NCBI GenBank assembly: GCA_037951105.1
Contig: JBAMJV010011000.1
Coordinates: forward strand, 1 to 64,000
Length of the DNA stretch: 64,000 nucleotides
From: Echinarachnius parma
Lineage: Eukaryota > Echinodermata > Echinoidea > Clypeasteroida > Echinarachniidae
Direction: 5' to 3'
Shown: positions 53,801-62,205 of the stretch, piece after piece
How positions within the stretch are numbered: position 1 is the stretch's first letter
Layout of the letters: each line of letters begins with the position of its first letter
Notes under the pieces: generated by a model
Told to the model about the DNA's origin: nothing
The model's input: the letters and a program-made list of their open reading frames with translations, nothing else
The model's database searches: none
Program-made: the position numbers and the translations under genes

Positions 53801-56800
53801 AATGGTCAAATGAAACAGACTGTGGCGAGAGGGATAGAAGGGGAGGTGTGTGTGGGGGGTGGGGGGCAAAGTCGCAAATAGTCGTGAGAGGCTTAACCAA
53901 CCCATGTCCACTGAGGCTTTATGAGGGATCTGTGATTAAAGTGATCCATGTAAAGTGTCAGATATTGCACAAAATGACATTTGAGACTTCAATCCTATAT
54001 CAATATCATTGTAAAATACAATTAGAAGATTTGTGAAAGTTTGAAAGAAAACGTCCACTGTTTACCTAGTGGAAAAAACGAATATTGAGTTCATACTTTA
54101 TCACCGAATACTGATGGCCTGCCGTAGATTTGTTGCAGTAATAATCGTCCGTTTGACGAATTCCGCACACGTGTATACACAGACGGTACAGAATTTGCGC
54201 GCGCTCGGCCTAACGACCCGTCGCGACGGGTCGTTAGGCCGCCGAAGGCCGAAGGTTTCGGCTACACCGCACGCCAGAGTTCGTTATCGCGTGGCGCGCC
54301 GCCGGCCGCGGCCGGGCGTGTACAACTACGACAATTGTACGTTTATCCAAAAGCGTTAGCTAACGCTTTTGAAATAATGATTTTTAATGATAATTATCTT
54401 CATACTGAAGGGACATTTGAAAAAATCTAACCCTATTTTATTCTTCTCTTACCATATTAAGCTAAACAACACGGCAGAAGAGAACTGAGGAAGCTCAAAG
54501 TAATTTTCGTGGAGTTAGACACTTTACATGGATGTCTTTAACCCATGATCAAACCAGAGAGAGAGGGAGTGCAGGGGAGGGGAGGGGGGGGGGGGGGGGC
54601 AAGATTTCATATACATAATATGAGAGGGGGAGGAGCGAAGAGGCTAGTGTTGATCAATTAGCCACTGTGATCTGTGAATATAGGATCCTGGTGGTATAGC
54701 CATGGTCAATTTCCCAAGCTTTAACATGACACCAATATGTTTAGAATTGTGGATTTATAAGCTATCAAAGTCCGGTTTCGTTTTTTTTGACTCGCACTGT
54801 ATAGGAAATCTTGCCCCCTCTCCCCTCCAACACCCCCCTCCCCTCTCCATCCAGTCTGACCATGTACCCCTAATGACAGCTTCAGTGGTCTGGGGTTGAT
54901 TGATCGGTTAAGACTGATGAATATTTGCCCCATGCTCTGAGGGAGATGAGGTAAACAAGGTTTAAATATATAGCATAATTACAAGGTGGTTAGAAAGTCA
55001 AACCTGTAAAGTGACCACCTATGCTAAGGGAAACAAGAAAAGTGGCCACTGTATGGGGGTGACCTCTATAGACAGGTTCTATAACACTGTCAAACTTGTG
55101 TAAAGAGACCAACTTAAAGGGAAACCGAACTTAAAGGAAAAGTGGCCACTGTATGTTGGTGACCTCTATAGACAGGTTCCATGACACTGTCAAACTTGTG
55201 TAAAGAGACCAACTTAAAGGGAAACCTAACTTAAAGGAAAAGTGGCCACTGTATGGGGGTGACCTCTATAGACAGGTTCCATGACACTGTCAAACTTGTG
55301 TAAAGAGACCAACTTAAAGGGAAACCTAACTTAAAGGAAAAGTGGCCACTGTATGGGGTGACCTCTATAGACAGGTTCCATGACACTGTCAAACTTGTGT
55401 AAAGAGACCAACTTAAAGGGAAACCTAACTTAAAGGAAAAGTGGCCACTGTATGGGGGTGACCTCTATAGACAGGTTCCATGACACTGTCAAACTTGTGT
55501 AAAGAGACCAACTTAAAGGGAAACCTAACTTAAAGGAAAAGTGGCCACTGTATGGGGGTGATCTCTTTAGACATGTTCCATAACACTGTCAAACCTGTGT
55601 AAAGGGACCACCTTACTTAAAGGGAAACCTAACTTAAAGGGAAAGTGGCCACTGTATACGGGTGACCTCTGTAGACTGTAGGTCCCATAACATTTGTTTT
55701 TCTTTGCAAGGGCTTTCTTTTAGTTGTCACTAATAGACAGCTCTGCTGCTATAGACATGTGGCCACTAAGACAGGTTTGACTGTGTTTCAAGCCTCTTAA
55801 CAGCGTTGAGAAGGAACACACACAAATCCTTATTTTACTAACATTTTGTTCGCTTTTGGGGTCTTGGCGGGCCTCTTACTCTTAGGCTATATTTCTGGCT
55901 ATTTTCCCATTAAAATGATTTATTTCACCTTGTTGAAATGGCATTCATCAAATTATTTTACTGTGAGCAACCTGGTAGATATGATGAAGGATGAAATGAA
56001 GACTGAAGTGAAGAGTGTGTCTTACCCCGTGTTCACACACAAAAATTTCATCCCTTAATCATGACTAAAGAATCAGCAGCTGACTATAGAATCCGCTGCT
56101 GATTAGCTATACGATGAAATTTGTGTACACGTATGAACGCTGACTAACGAAACGACGTATAGCGAATCATGATTAACGAAACACTGGTTTGATCGTCGTT
56201 TCATACGAGAGCTGACTATAGAATCAGTATCATTTCGTGTGTGAACAACGTCTCGCTCGTTTAATCATGATTAGCTATATACGAGACTTAATGCCCCGCA
56301 GACAGAAAAAAAGACAACACACTGCGCAGTAGCAAACTGCGCGCTTATACGATGTTTCATGCAGCTGGGGGCAGCTGGAAGCCAGGTGTTGTGGGATCTT
56401 GGCTTTGTGTGTGTGAACTAAGCGGTAGTTTGGTTTAATCATGACTAACGATACGACATGATAAGGGATGAAAATGTTTGTGTATGAACACGCTGTATAA
56501 TCCACAGAGTTTGAAAATGGCAATAAAATGGAAATGATGATGATCATAATGACCATTTTCTCCACATTATCTCAAAGAAACCTGACTTTCAGTTTCATCA
56601 AAACAGACATAAAACCATGATTTATTTATTTTCTTATTAACTGAAAGACATTAGAAATTGCATACGTGCAAGCAGTTAACCTGAAGAAATGGCCATGAAT
56701 CATATTCTATAATGAGCTCCAATTAAAATTTGAGATGAACATCATCTGTCTCGGCTGGCAGGCCATTACTTGATCCCACGTTTCTTCTCTTTAATGCAGC

Positions 56801-57643
56801 TATTACGGGTCACCATAGCAACATGAATATATATGCTGCCATTGCTGATCCATGCCATGCAAAAAGGAGGACTATGCTTTAAAAAAATATTGTTTATGCT
56901 CCAACTGGTATACTATGATAAGATTTCATAAATTCAAAAACAGTTTTATTCCAAATGACAGATTTTTGTTGTTGCAAGCAAACAAATTGTTCAATCCAGC
57001 ACTTATTGTGCACTCTCTCCACTCCCTGGGGAGCACTCCAGCAGGTGCTACTTTACAGTCCACTCATGCTTCACATACTCCCAATCCTACAAAGTACCAA
57101 AATGGCAACATCATACTTGAATTTAAAACAAAAAAGGTTTAATTAGTTTCTTTCTTCTTTGTCTTTTTTTTAGAACATCAGCCTCCTGCTTTCGGGGCGT
57201 TTGCAGATGGTGACATTGCAACATTATACTTGAACACTATCAAGTTATTCATTAATTGATTCTCTCTTGTTCTTTCAGGTCATCGGCCAGTTTCGACACC
57301 GTTGCAGACGACATGTCCACACCGTACTTTGAGACGATCTATGCATTGCTTGACCACTACAGCCCCAAGTATAGACTCAAGTTCGGTCAGGCATTCAACG
57401 ATTTCTTCAACTTATATTAATTTGTTTCTTATTTTGTTCTTTCAGGTCATCGGCCACAGTTTCGACACCGTTGCAGACGACATGTCCACACCGTACTTTG
57501 AGACGATCTACGCATTGCTTGACCACTACAGCCCCAAGTATAGACTCACATTTGGTCAGGCGCTGGCCGACAGATTGCAAGAACTCCAGCGTGCGTGTCC
57601 GTCAGAAATTATGGAGGGCAACGAAAATGAGGAAAGAAAATGA
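40016..57643 (+). CDS. GSKIP: GSKIP (GSK3B-interacting protein) orthologue, 2 coding exons, 139 aa
   Basis: Coding exons 40016-40237 and 57446-57643 join in phase 0 (CGG|GTGAGT to TTTCAG|GTC), giving 139 codons plus TGA, the human length. Exon 1 encodes MAADNNKD, then SESDIKLMKIEADAAV and QEVAFAVKQV. It also holds DDVVYLNIITKEND, which aligns with the human DDVAYINVETKERN block. Exon 2 encodes VIGHSFD, TPYFETIYALLDHYSP and FGQALADRLQELQ, matching the C-terminal GSK3-binding helix (human [31 protein letters not shown]). Known role: GSKIP binds GSK3-beta and the PKA regulatory subunit RII, acting as an anchoring protein that modulates GSK3/Wnt signalling. The ATG context (CAAAATGG) is good. The 17.2-kb intron contains a complete MADF-BESS gene on the other strand. 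Confidence 0.94.
40260..41575. other. GSKIP intron, 5' part; no exon seen
   Basis: A GC-rich segment right after the donor (40270-40450) suggests the edge of a CpG-rich promoter region. The remainder is AT-rich. Confidence 0.45.
41580..41890. mobile_element. hAT-like MITE (AGGGCTCCACACTAA ends)
   Basis: The ends AGGGCTCCACACTAAAC and GTGTCTAGCCCT are inverted. Flanks CAGTATCTA and CAGTATATA resemble a target duplication. GGCCAGCGGGCCAG repeats lie near the right end. Confidence 0.75.
42201..42749. mobile_element. TTAA-type MITE (family of 46716, 47220 and 49585)
   Basis: TTAAAGGGATAATTCAGTTT at the left and ACCTCTTTAA at the right. The body is shared with the other copies (GAGGGCGCTGCACATCACAA, TTATTTGGGGCCCAAATAAT). 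This is the most diverged copy. Confidence 0.85.
42902..43722. mobile_element. MITE with CTTACACCACAAAA ends, compound
   Basis: AATTGTGACCTTACACCACA at 42902 and its complement at 43703-43722 bound the region. An inner end (TTTTGTGGTGTAAGG) at about 43315 marks a complete 420-bp unit. The extra 43330-43700 segment includes a 30-bp hairpin (43666-43695, loop CTGA). A relative is at 61816-62205. Confidence 0.75.
43723..44466. other. GSKIP intron, no recognised feature
   Basis: AT-rich sequence downstream of the MADF-BESS stop codon. Confidence 0.5.
44467..44472 (-). terminator. Candidate poly(A) signal of the MADF-BESS gene
   Basis: AATAAA on the minus strand lies 10 nt past the stop codon. 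That would give an unusually short 3' UTR. Confidence 0.35.
44482..44988 (-). CDS. MADF-BESS coding exon 3 (BESS motif, stop)
   Basis: It is a 507-nt terminal exon. The acceptor (TTTTTAAAAG) has a weak pyrimidine tract but keeps the phase. It encodes NGEGEMYSDQDYE, the acidic region, the basic cluster, the Pro run and the BESS motif, ending in TAG/TAA-type termination at 44482. Confidence 0.88.
   Translation of the reverse strand, partial: NGEGEMYSDQDYEAEFHHEVQDDIPVETHDATLDELELKEELDIKEEPLVSRMPGRRARKRRREQDSFDDDQFSWATPPNHPVNPPSMSPALSLQNPPTNTPPPPPPPPTTTVATVMTPATPMPEDDCDAFGRLVTAELRAMGPAQKLTTKRQIMSIVYGYGMGDFQT
44482..50386 (-). CDS. MADF-BESS domain protein (3 coding exons, 289 aa)
   Basis: Exons 50227-50386, 45943-46145 and 44482-44988 join in phase. 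Residues about 12-105 form a MADF (Adf-1/Myb-SANT-like) DNA-binding domain: ETQLLIDLYRSQESLYNKDH, SVRKVLIMDIAEKL, IEVLRTQFALALKKEK and PKEWRFFRALLFL. The middle is acidic with two Psi-K-x-E-like motifs (DIKEEP, ELKEEL), candidate SUMO sites. A basic nuclear-localisation-like RRARKRRR (about 177-184) and a Pro-rich stretch follow. The C-terminus (about 247-281) is a BESS motif: DDCDAFGRLVTAELRAM and KRQIMSIVY. Family knowledge: MADF-BESS proteins are sequence-specific transcription regulators, and BESS mediates protein contacts. The gene lies wholly within the GSKIP intron in antisense. All but the last exon have tandem copies. Confidence 0.9.
44989..45942. other. MADF-BESS intron 2
   Basis: No further exon or clear element. 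AT-rich with a short G-run near 45840. Confidence 0.6.
45943..46145 (-). CDS. MADF-BESS coding exon 2
   Basis: The acceptor TTCCAG precedes NAIMAKIEVLRTQFALALKK, then PKEWRFFRALLFLEPHM, the third MADF helix. A Gln-rich tail ends at the donor GAG|GTGAGA. It is the most downstream of three exon-2-like copies. Confidence 0.9.
46183..46370 (-). pseudogene. Second copy of MADF exon 2, open, possibly an alternative exon
   Basis: It has the same acceptor (TTCCAG). Over 47 codons it encodes the same protein as exon 2, with eight synonymous and no replacement differences. Past the His-Ile codons it diverges (deletions) and runs to a stop at 46183 without the genuine donor. It could act as an alternative terminal exon giving a MADF-only protein, or be a recent copy. 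Confidence 0.8.
46471..46582 (-). pseudogene. Third copy of MADF exon 2 (body), split by a transposon
   Basis: It encodes a decayed MAKIDVLRTQFALALKKEK with several replacements (E to D, R to S, P to L, R to G). Its 5' end continues at 49162-49175 beyond a 2.6-kb hAT-like insertion, where the acceptor (TTCAG) and the Asn-Ala-Ile codons are found. Confidence 0.85.
46772..48454. mobile_element. hAT-B element inserted in the level-2 MITE (level 3)
   Basis: The ends CAGTGGCGTAGACA and TGTCTACGCCCCTG are inverted, with one mismatch. The 8-bp duplications are CTGGACAG (46764-46771) and ATGGACAG (48455-48462). The split MITE reads continuously across. Inside are poly-G runs and two copies of a CCCACGG..TTTTGCATTT segment (47135-47200 and 48030-48100). 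Confidence 0.88.
47220..47757. mobile_element. TTAA-type MITE inserted in hAT-B (level 4)
   Basis: A complete 534-bp element with TTAA duplications, TTAAAGGGGTAGTTTAG and CTAAACTACCCCTTTAA ends, and GGGCCCCAAATAATTA in the centre. Same family as the level-2 host. Confidence 0.92.
49366..49500. repeat. Short tandem repeat AACAGTCCTTTC-AGGACTACC
   Basis: Five units of about 22-28 bp occur, each containing the inverted pair AGTCCT/AGGACT. Confidence 0.85.
49585..50128. mobile_element. TTAA-type MITE in MADF-BESS intron 1
   Basis: A complete copy flanked by TTAA, with TTAAAGGGGTAGTTTAG and TAAACTACCCCTTTAA ends. Confidence 0.92.
50227..50386 (-). CDS. MADF-BESS coding exon 1
   Basis: ATG is at 50386 (MKMALNFAEDETQLL). 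A second ATG six bases on is an equivalent start. The exon encodes the first two MADF helices. The donor is CAC|GTAAGT. A partial copy of its start lies 5' at 50465-50530. Confidence 0.88.
50465..50530 (-). pseudogene. Partial copy of MADF-BESS exon 1
   Basis: It encodes MKMALNFAENETQLL and IDLYRSQ with one replacement (D to N), then diverges. It has no donor and lies 80 bp 5' of the genuine exon 1. Confidence 0.82.
50640..51300. repeat. Homopolymer and A/T-rich low-complexity region
   Basis: A C-run then A-run lies at 50831-50870 and a T-run at 50709-50730. AGGCCAAATAAAAAAAAAAACATGTTTAGCG (50640) is inverted at 50950-50985, giving a foldback of about 340 bp. A G-run lies at 51008-51028, followed by (TTA)n to 51270 and another G-run. 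Confidence 0.85.
51466..51655. mobile_element. Copy of the GTCAAACCTG-type MITE
   Basis: GTGGCCACCTGTCTATGG, CAACCTGCCTATATAGTGG and CTGTCTATAGAGGTCACC match the element at 25878-26217. The ends are degraded. Confidence 0.7.
51700..52764. other. GSKIP intron; (CA)-rich and poly-G tract, no gene
   Basis: A 193-aa open frame (51958-52539) translates CACA-rich repeats and a G-run. It has no family signature and is treated as chance. Confidence 0.7.
52765..53028. mobile_element. hAT-like MITE (TCCACACTAAC / GTGTCGAGCCCTG ends)
   Basis: Inverted ends and internal TTACTTGCCC/GGGCAAG repeats match the CAGGGCTCGACAC family. Confidence 0.7.
54098..54372. repeat. GC-rich island with two perfect palindromes
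   Basis: 36-bp palindrome 54206-54241 (CGGCCTAACGACCCGTCG and its complement) and 22-bp palindrome 54349-54370 (AAAAGCGTTAG, CTAACGCTTTT). The segment is much richer in CpG than its surroundings, so it may be a MITE. Ends not resolved. Confidence 0.75.
54996..55783. repeat. GTCAAACCTG-type MITE with internal 100-bp tandem expansion
   Basis: AGTCAAACCTGT at 54996 and ACAGGTTTGACTGT at 55771 are inverted. Between them are about six units of 100 bp (AAGTGGCCACTGTATGGGGG, CTATAGACAGGTTCCATGAC, CAAACTTGTGTAAAGAGACC). Confidence 0.9.
56027..56494. mobile_element. MITE with CGTGTTCACACAC ends
   Basis: CGTGTTCACACACAAAAATT...CATCCCTTAATCATGA at the left and ATAAGGGATGAAAATGTTTG...GAACACGC at the right are inverted. 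Internal ATCATGATTA palindromes. Confidence 0.8.
57279..57393 (+). pseudogene. Damaged upstream copy of GSKIP exon 2
   Basis: It has an intact TTTCAG acceptor and near-identical sequence to exon 2 over about 105 bp. Two bases are missing after the VIG codons, giving a frameshift, and it diverges after the codons for FGQA with no coding tail. If spliced in, it would truncate GSKIP before its GSK3-binding helix. Confidence 0.88.
57446..57643 (+). CDS. GSKIP: GSKIP coding exon 2
   Basis: It encodes residues 75-139 with the GSK3-interacting helix, after the acceptor TTCTTTCAG. An extra acidic tail (MEGNENEERK) follows the conserved region. A damaged copy with its own acceptor precedes it at 57279. 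Confidence 0.95.
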   Translation, partial: VIGHSFDTVADDMSTPYFETIYALLDHYSPKYRLTFGQALADRLQELQRACPSEIMEGNENEERK

Positions 57644-57649
57644 TCACAC

Positions 57650-58080
57650 GTTTGACTTGTGTTGGTCAGAGTCACCATCTTTTTGAGCGATTTCAAGACA
57701 TTTCAGTAGAAATTTATGTCAGCGATCAAGAACAACGATGCATAGAAATGGAAGAAGTGGAGAAGGTGAGTTACCGAGTCAAAGGTGTTCACCAGAAATC
57801 ATGGAATCCAACGAACAAGAGGAAAGAAAAGGATCACACTTTGGTTAGCAACTTGCGTCCGTCAGTGTTGCTAAATTTTAAAGCGGTTTTAAGACATTTC
57901 AGTGAAAACTTGTGCCAGTGGACAAGAACAAAGATGCAGAGATATTTAATAATAATAATAATTAACATTTATATAGCGCATTTCCAGTTAAAAACTGTTC
58001 AATGTGCTAAGAACTACAGTACAAATAGGTGAGCTACCATGTCAAAGGTTCTAGGAAAATTATGCAAGGAGAAGGAGGAC
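57650..58080 (+). repeat. Degenerate tandem copies of the GSKIP 3' end
   Basis: Segment 57785-57850 repeats the codons around EIMEGNENEERK, and 57870-57945 repeats the 3'-UTR stretch of 57675-57750 (TCAAGACATTTCAGT-type). The period is about 190 bp. A weaker third unit starts near 58021. All reading frames are broken. Confidence 0.7.
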
Positions 58081-58089
58081 AAATTGAAC

Positions 58090-58595
58090 AAATTTCTGTG
58101 TGTTACTTCCAAGAGGGAGATAATTTTACTTGCCATGCATGAAATGTAGTTCTTGTACTGTGTAAATACCGGGGAAAATGATGAATAGGGTTAAAGACAA
58201 AACAACTGACCAAATTTTGTTGGTTACCTCAAGATTAGTTAATTTATTACGTGCCAGAAATGAATGTTTTGTATAGATCTTCAAAAAGAGAAACAGTTTA
58301 TGAGCTGTAGTAGGCTTGTTGAGATTGTAGAAAACAAGGAAAGTTAATTTATATCTATTATCACGTGTAATGTAAGCCCAGAAGAGAACAACAAATAATT
58401 TGTATACGTGCAACACTGATCCACAGCACTTGTTAGGCAACGTGATTCAGAGACTTACAGACATTCGCTCAACCAGTGCACTGTAATTATGGACTGCACA
58501 TTTGCTTAAAAATACAGCTCTTTAGGCCCCTTTATATAGTTTTTAAATTTGTCTGTGTTGTAAAGAAAATGATCGAGGGAGTTCCATAGGCATGG

Positions 58596-58626
<31 letters not shown>

Positions 58627-59430
58627 GTAGTCATCTTTATCCAGGTTGGTCTCTTCAGTGCTCTTTTTGCTCTGTTCTCCCAGAGGGACCTACATCTAAT
58701 ATTACTATGTACAACTCGGCCATTTAATACACTTCCGCACTATATTGTGCACTTTCTCCACTCCCTGGGGAGCATTCCAGCAGGTGCTACTTTATAGTGC
58801 ACTCATGCTTTTGACACCCTCATGCAATCAACTCGAAAAGAGGGAAGATGGCATACAATATTATGGAGTCATATATTGCTGGGCTTGGCAGAATATTACC
58901 TGTCAGAAATAGAGGGAAGTTCTTCCCCAACCCCCCCCCCCCCCCCAAAAAAAAAAGAAGAAAAAAAAGAAAGAAAACAAACAACAAAAGTAAAGGGGGA
59001 AAAGTTGGGCCAAAACAAGGGAGACAGAAGAGGCATTGAATAATTCAAACTTTCAACAATATTGCTCAGGGCTTGAATATGTTGTAAATGATGTATTGAT
59101 TATAATAATAATAATAATGGTGGCTATTTATATAGCTCGCATATCACAGGGAATAATTTTCCTGGTATCGCGTCGCAATTTGCTATACATTTTTGCATGA
59201 CTGCTGTACAAAATATCTTTTGTGTAGCAGTTTTCTTCCATAGAAGTGTACAGAATTTCATTTGAAATATGTATCCATCGGCTGAAATTGTTAATCAAAT
59301 TTGAGGAGGAAAATTATTCCCTGTATCACACAGAAAAGAATGAAATGTATTATACAGATGAACTGAAAAGAGAAGAAAGTTCATCCAATAATAGTTATAA
59401 TATGATAAAGTATCAAAGCAAATTTATACA
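58090..59430. other. Downstream of GSKIP; repeats only
   Basis: A segment at 58740-58810 (CACTCCCTGGGGAGCATTCC) duplicates 57005-57070. TAATAATAA..TATATAGC tracts at 57948 and 59105 are SINE-like tails. A T-run lies at 58603-58626 and a C/A-run at 58929-58960. No gene seen. Confidence 0.6.
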
Positions 59431-60870
59431 AGAAAGTGATGCTGCTTGAGGATAGCTTATGTCAAGTTATGATTTATTACTGGTAAGGAATACAAAATAT
59501 TATCATTATAGTTCGCTGGAAGAGCGAGAAGCTTCTTAATTAATAAAGATTATGCATTCAACAGTAAGAAGAATGTATTTGAAAAATCTGGTGTTGTGTC
59601 ATGGAAAGATTTATGAACTGGGAGAAATACAAAATATTAGCATTATGGTTTCCTGAAAGAGCAAAAGGGCTTCTTAATTATTGAAGATTATGCGGAAAAT
59701 GATAAGAACTAGGAAAGTAAATTTATACGAACAATGCTGAAGTTGCCCAAGGATAGATTGTGTCACAGTAATGATTTATTACTGATGGAGAGTGGAAAGT
59801 CTTATGATTTGCTGAAAAAAGAAAAAGAGCTTGTTTATCCTTCAGAGATTATGTAAAAACCAGTAAGAGGGAAAAAAGGCAAAATATAAATGCATTTAAA
59901 ACAATTGGATGTTGCCCGAATATGAACTGTATCATGTGAAGATTTATTACTGCGGAGGAAAAAAGAGTATTATCTTTAAGCCTCGCTGAAAAAGCGAAAA
60001 GAGCTTCTAAATTATACAAGATTATGCGAAAAATTATAGGAAGGAAAGCAAATTTAGTTTTAAATTCTGATGTTGCTCAAGTTGGTTATGTCAAGTAATG
60101 ATTTATTACTAATGGAGAGTGGAGAAAGTATTATTAGTTGCAGAAAAAAGAGAAAGAGCTCTTTACTTCTTCAGAGATTATGTAAAAACCAATAGGAGGG
60201 AAAAGCGAAATATAAATGCAGAAAAAATTGGATGTTTCCCGAATATGAACTGTTTCATGTAAAGATTTATTACTGGTAAGAAATAAAGAGTATTATCTTT
60301 AAGCCTCGCTGTAAAAGCAAAAGAGAAATGCAGAAAATAATAAGTAGAATGAAAGCAAAATATAATTGAGAAGAAAACGTTGGTAGTTGCCTGAATATGA
60401 ACTGTGTCACGTAAAGATTTATTACTTGCAAGAAATTATTATTAAAAAGTATTATCATTATGCTTTGCTGGAAAAGCGAAAGAGCACCTAATTTTATTAT
60501 GAGCTTCTAAGTCATCAAAGATTATGCATAAAGAAGTAGAAGGAAAGCAAATTTAGTTTTAAATTCTGATGTTGCACAAGGGTAGGTTATGTCAAGTAAT
60601 GATTTATTACTGATGGAGAGTGGAGAAAGTATTATTAGTTGCAGAAAAAAGAGAAAGAGCTCATATAATCCTGGCATCAAAGATGATATGAAAACTAGTA
60701 GGAGGGAGAAAAGCAAGATATTAATGAGAAGAAAAAGGTGAATGTTGCACGAATATGAACTGTGTCATGTAAAGATTTCTTACTGGGAGGGATGAAGATT
60801 ATTATCATTAAGCTTTGCTGAAAAAGCAAAAGAGCTTCTAGATTTAAAAGATTCAAAATCTTATAAAAAA
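59430..60870. repeat. Degenerate tandem array, about 160-bp unit
   Basis: About nine units share GATTTATTACTGG, GTATTATCATTA, GCTGAAAAAGCGAAAGAGC and AGATTATG. AT-rich, no open frame conserved between units. Confidence 0.85.
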
Positions 60871-60984
60871 TAATATGAGATAGGCATCCAAGGTGCAGAG
60901 TGCAAAACAAGGAAATTATGGCTTGTGATGAATTGTTAATCTTATTTTCTCTGCATGATTTACTTTCATGTTCAAGTAAGACAA

Positions 60985-61065
60985 TACGGAAAAAGGGAGA
61001 GGAGGGGGGACGGGAGGAGGAGGGGGGACGGGAGGAGGAGGAGGGGGAGGGGGAGAGAGAGGAGG
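60985..61065. repeat. GGAGGAGG purine tract
   Basis: A GGGAGGAGGAGGGGGGAC repeat gives long low-complexity open frames on both strands. These are artefacts. Confidence 0.9.
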
Positions 61066-61815
61066 CTATAGGGTTAGCACTCATACCTAAATACACAAAC
61101 CCTGTAGCCTCTGTATGGAGAGAGATCTTCTCCTGGGAAAGGCTGAATGAAGATGATGTTGTTGTTGTTGTTGTTAAAATTTTTGCTGTTGCATTCAAAT
61201 CAGAATATTTTACGCCAAACATTACTTCTTCTTTTTTTTTCATAATTAAATTTTCAAAACTCAATTTCAAAATTAAAGAATAAAAAAAAAGAAAACAAAT
61301 TTTTCTGTCCATTGCACTGATCCGCTCAACCTACAATCTGCTTTCTGATGGTATAATCTTGCCAACCCGGCTATGTACGTTTAGCAGGCTTCTCGGCACA
61401 AGGCCTAGGCAACTCATATAAATACACAGAATGCAGGAATGAAGATGAGAAGTGAATCATGAGTTATAAATAGAGAGTGCAACCTCTACTGACAGTACAT
61501 CTATTGAATTACACAGGAATAAATCAAATGTAATTTAATATTTGGACCACATGGTTTTGGATTTGAGATTTGAGTTGCTTTCTAAAATGTCAATATCCTA
61601 AACTGGGTAAGAATTTGGAGTGATCATCAGAAATGTGACCAATGATAAATTTGTCAATTCATTTATAAGAAATTCTTGTACAGGTACAAAATGAAGAATA
61701 TAAAATGAAGTATTAGCATACAGTACATTCATATTTTCTCTTCATTTGAAAAGCAATTTCAAACATTCAGTACAAGCAATTCTGCATGGAGGATTATTGG
61801 CAAAAGAGCATAATA
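61066..61815. other. No recognised feature
   Basis: AT-rich sequence with a short (GTT)n run near 61160. Confidence 0.5.
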
Positions 61816-62205
61816 CCTTACACCACAAAATTACTGTTATGTCGCGGAGATAGTTTCTCTGTTATGAGCTGAAATAGTCAAATTTGGTTTAAAATATGAG
61901 ATTCAGGATTTTTGTATTTCTTGAATGAAGGTATATGTTTAAATATGTTTTTTCATCAAATAAAAATTATCAGATATACAGCGCTTGATGGACGCCAGTC
62001 TTTGAAGTGGCCCGTTTCTCCCTTGTTTTAAAACTGCTTCAGCCATTTTCCAAATCTTTGGCGCTAATTTTCTGAGGGTTTGCCTTGTCTGAATATGACA
62101 AATTAATATTATATACCATTTTAAAGGTAATGAATTCTACTGTAATGTCATATGAAAATCAGCATAATCATTTTCCCAGACGTATTGGTTGTTTTGTGGT
62201 GTAAG
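61816..62205. mobile_element. MITE with CCTTACACCACAAAA ends
   Basis: The ends CCTTACACCACAAAA and TTTTGTGGTGTAAG are inverted. The body is the reverse orientation of the unit at 42909-43330 (GAAACTATCTGAGTG-like, TGAAGTGGCC, AATATGACAA). Confidence 0.88.

Noticed and set aside
60695-61312. 205-aa open frame on the minus strand
   Set aside because: It spans a GGAGGAGG purine tract (Ser/Pro low complexity) and tandem-array sequence; no family pattern.
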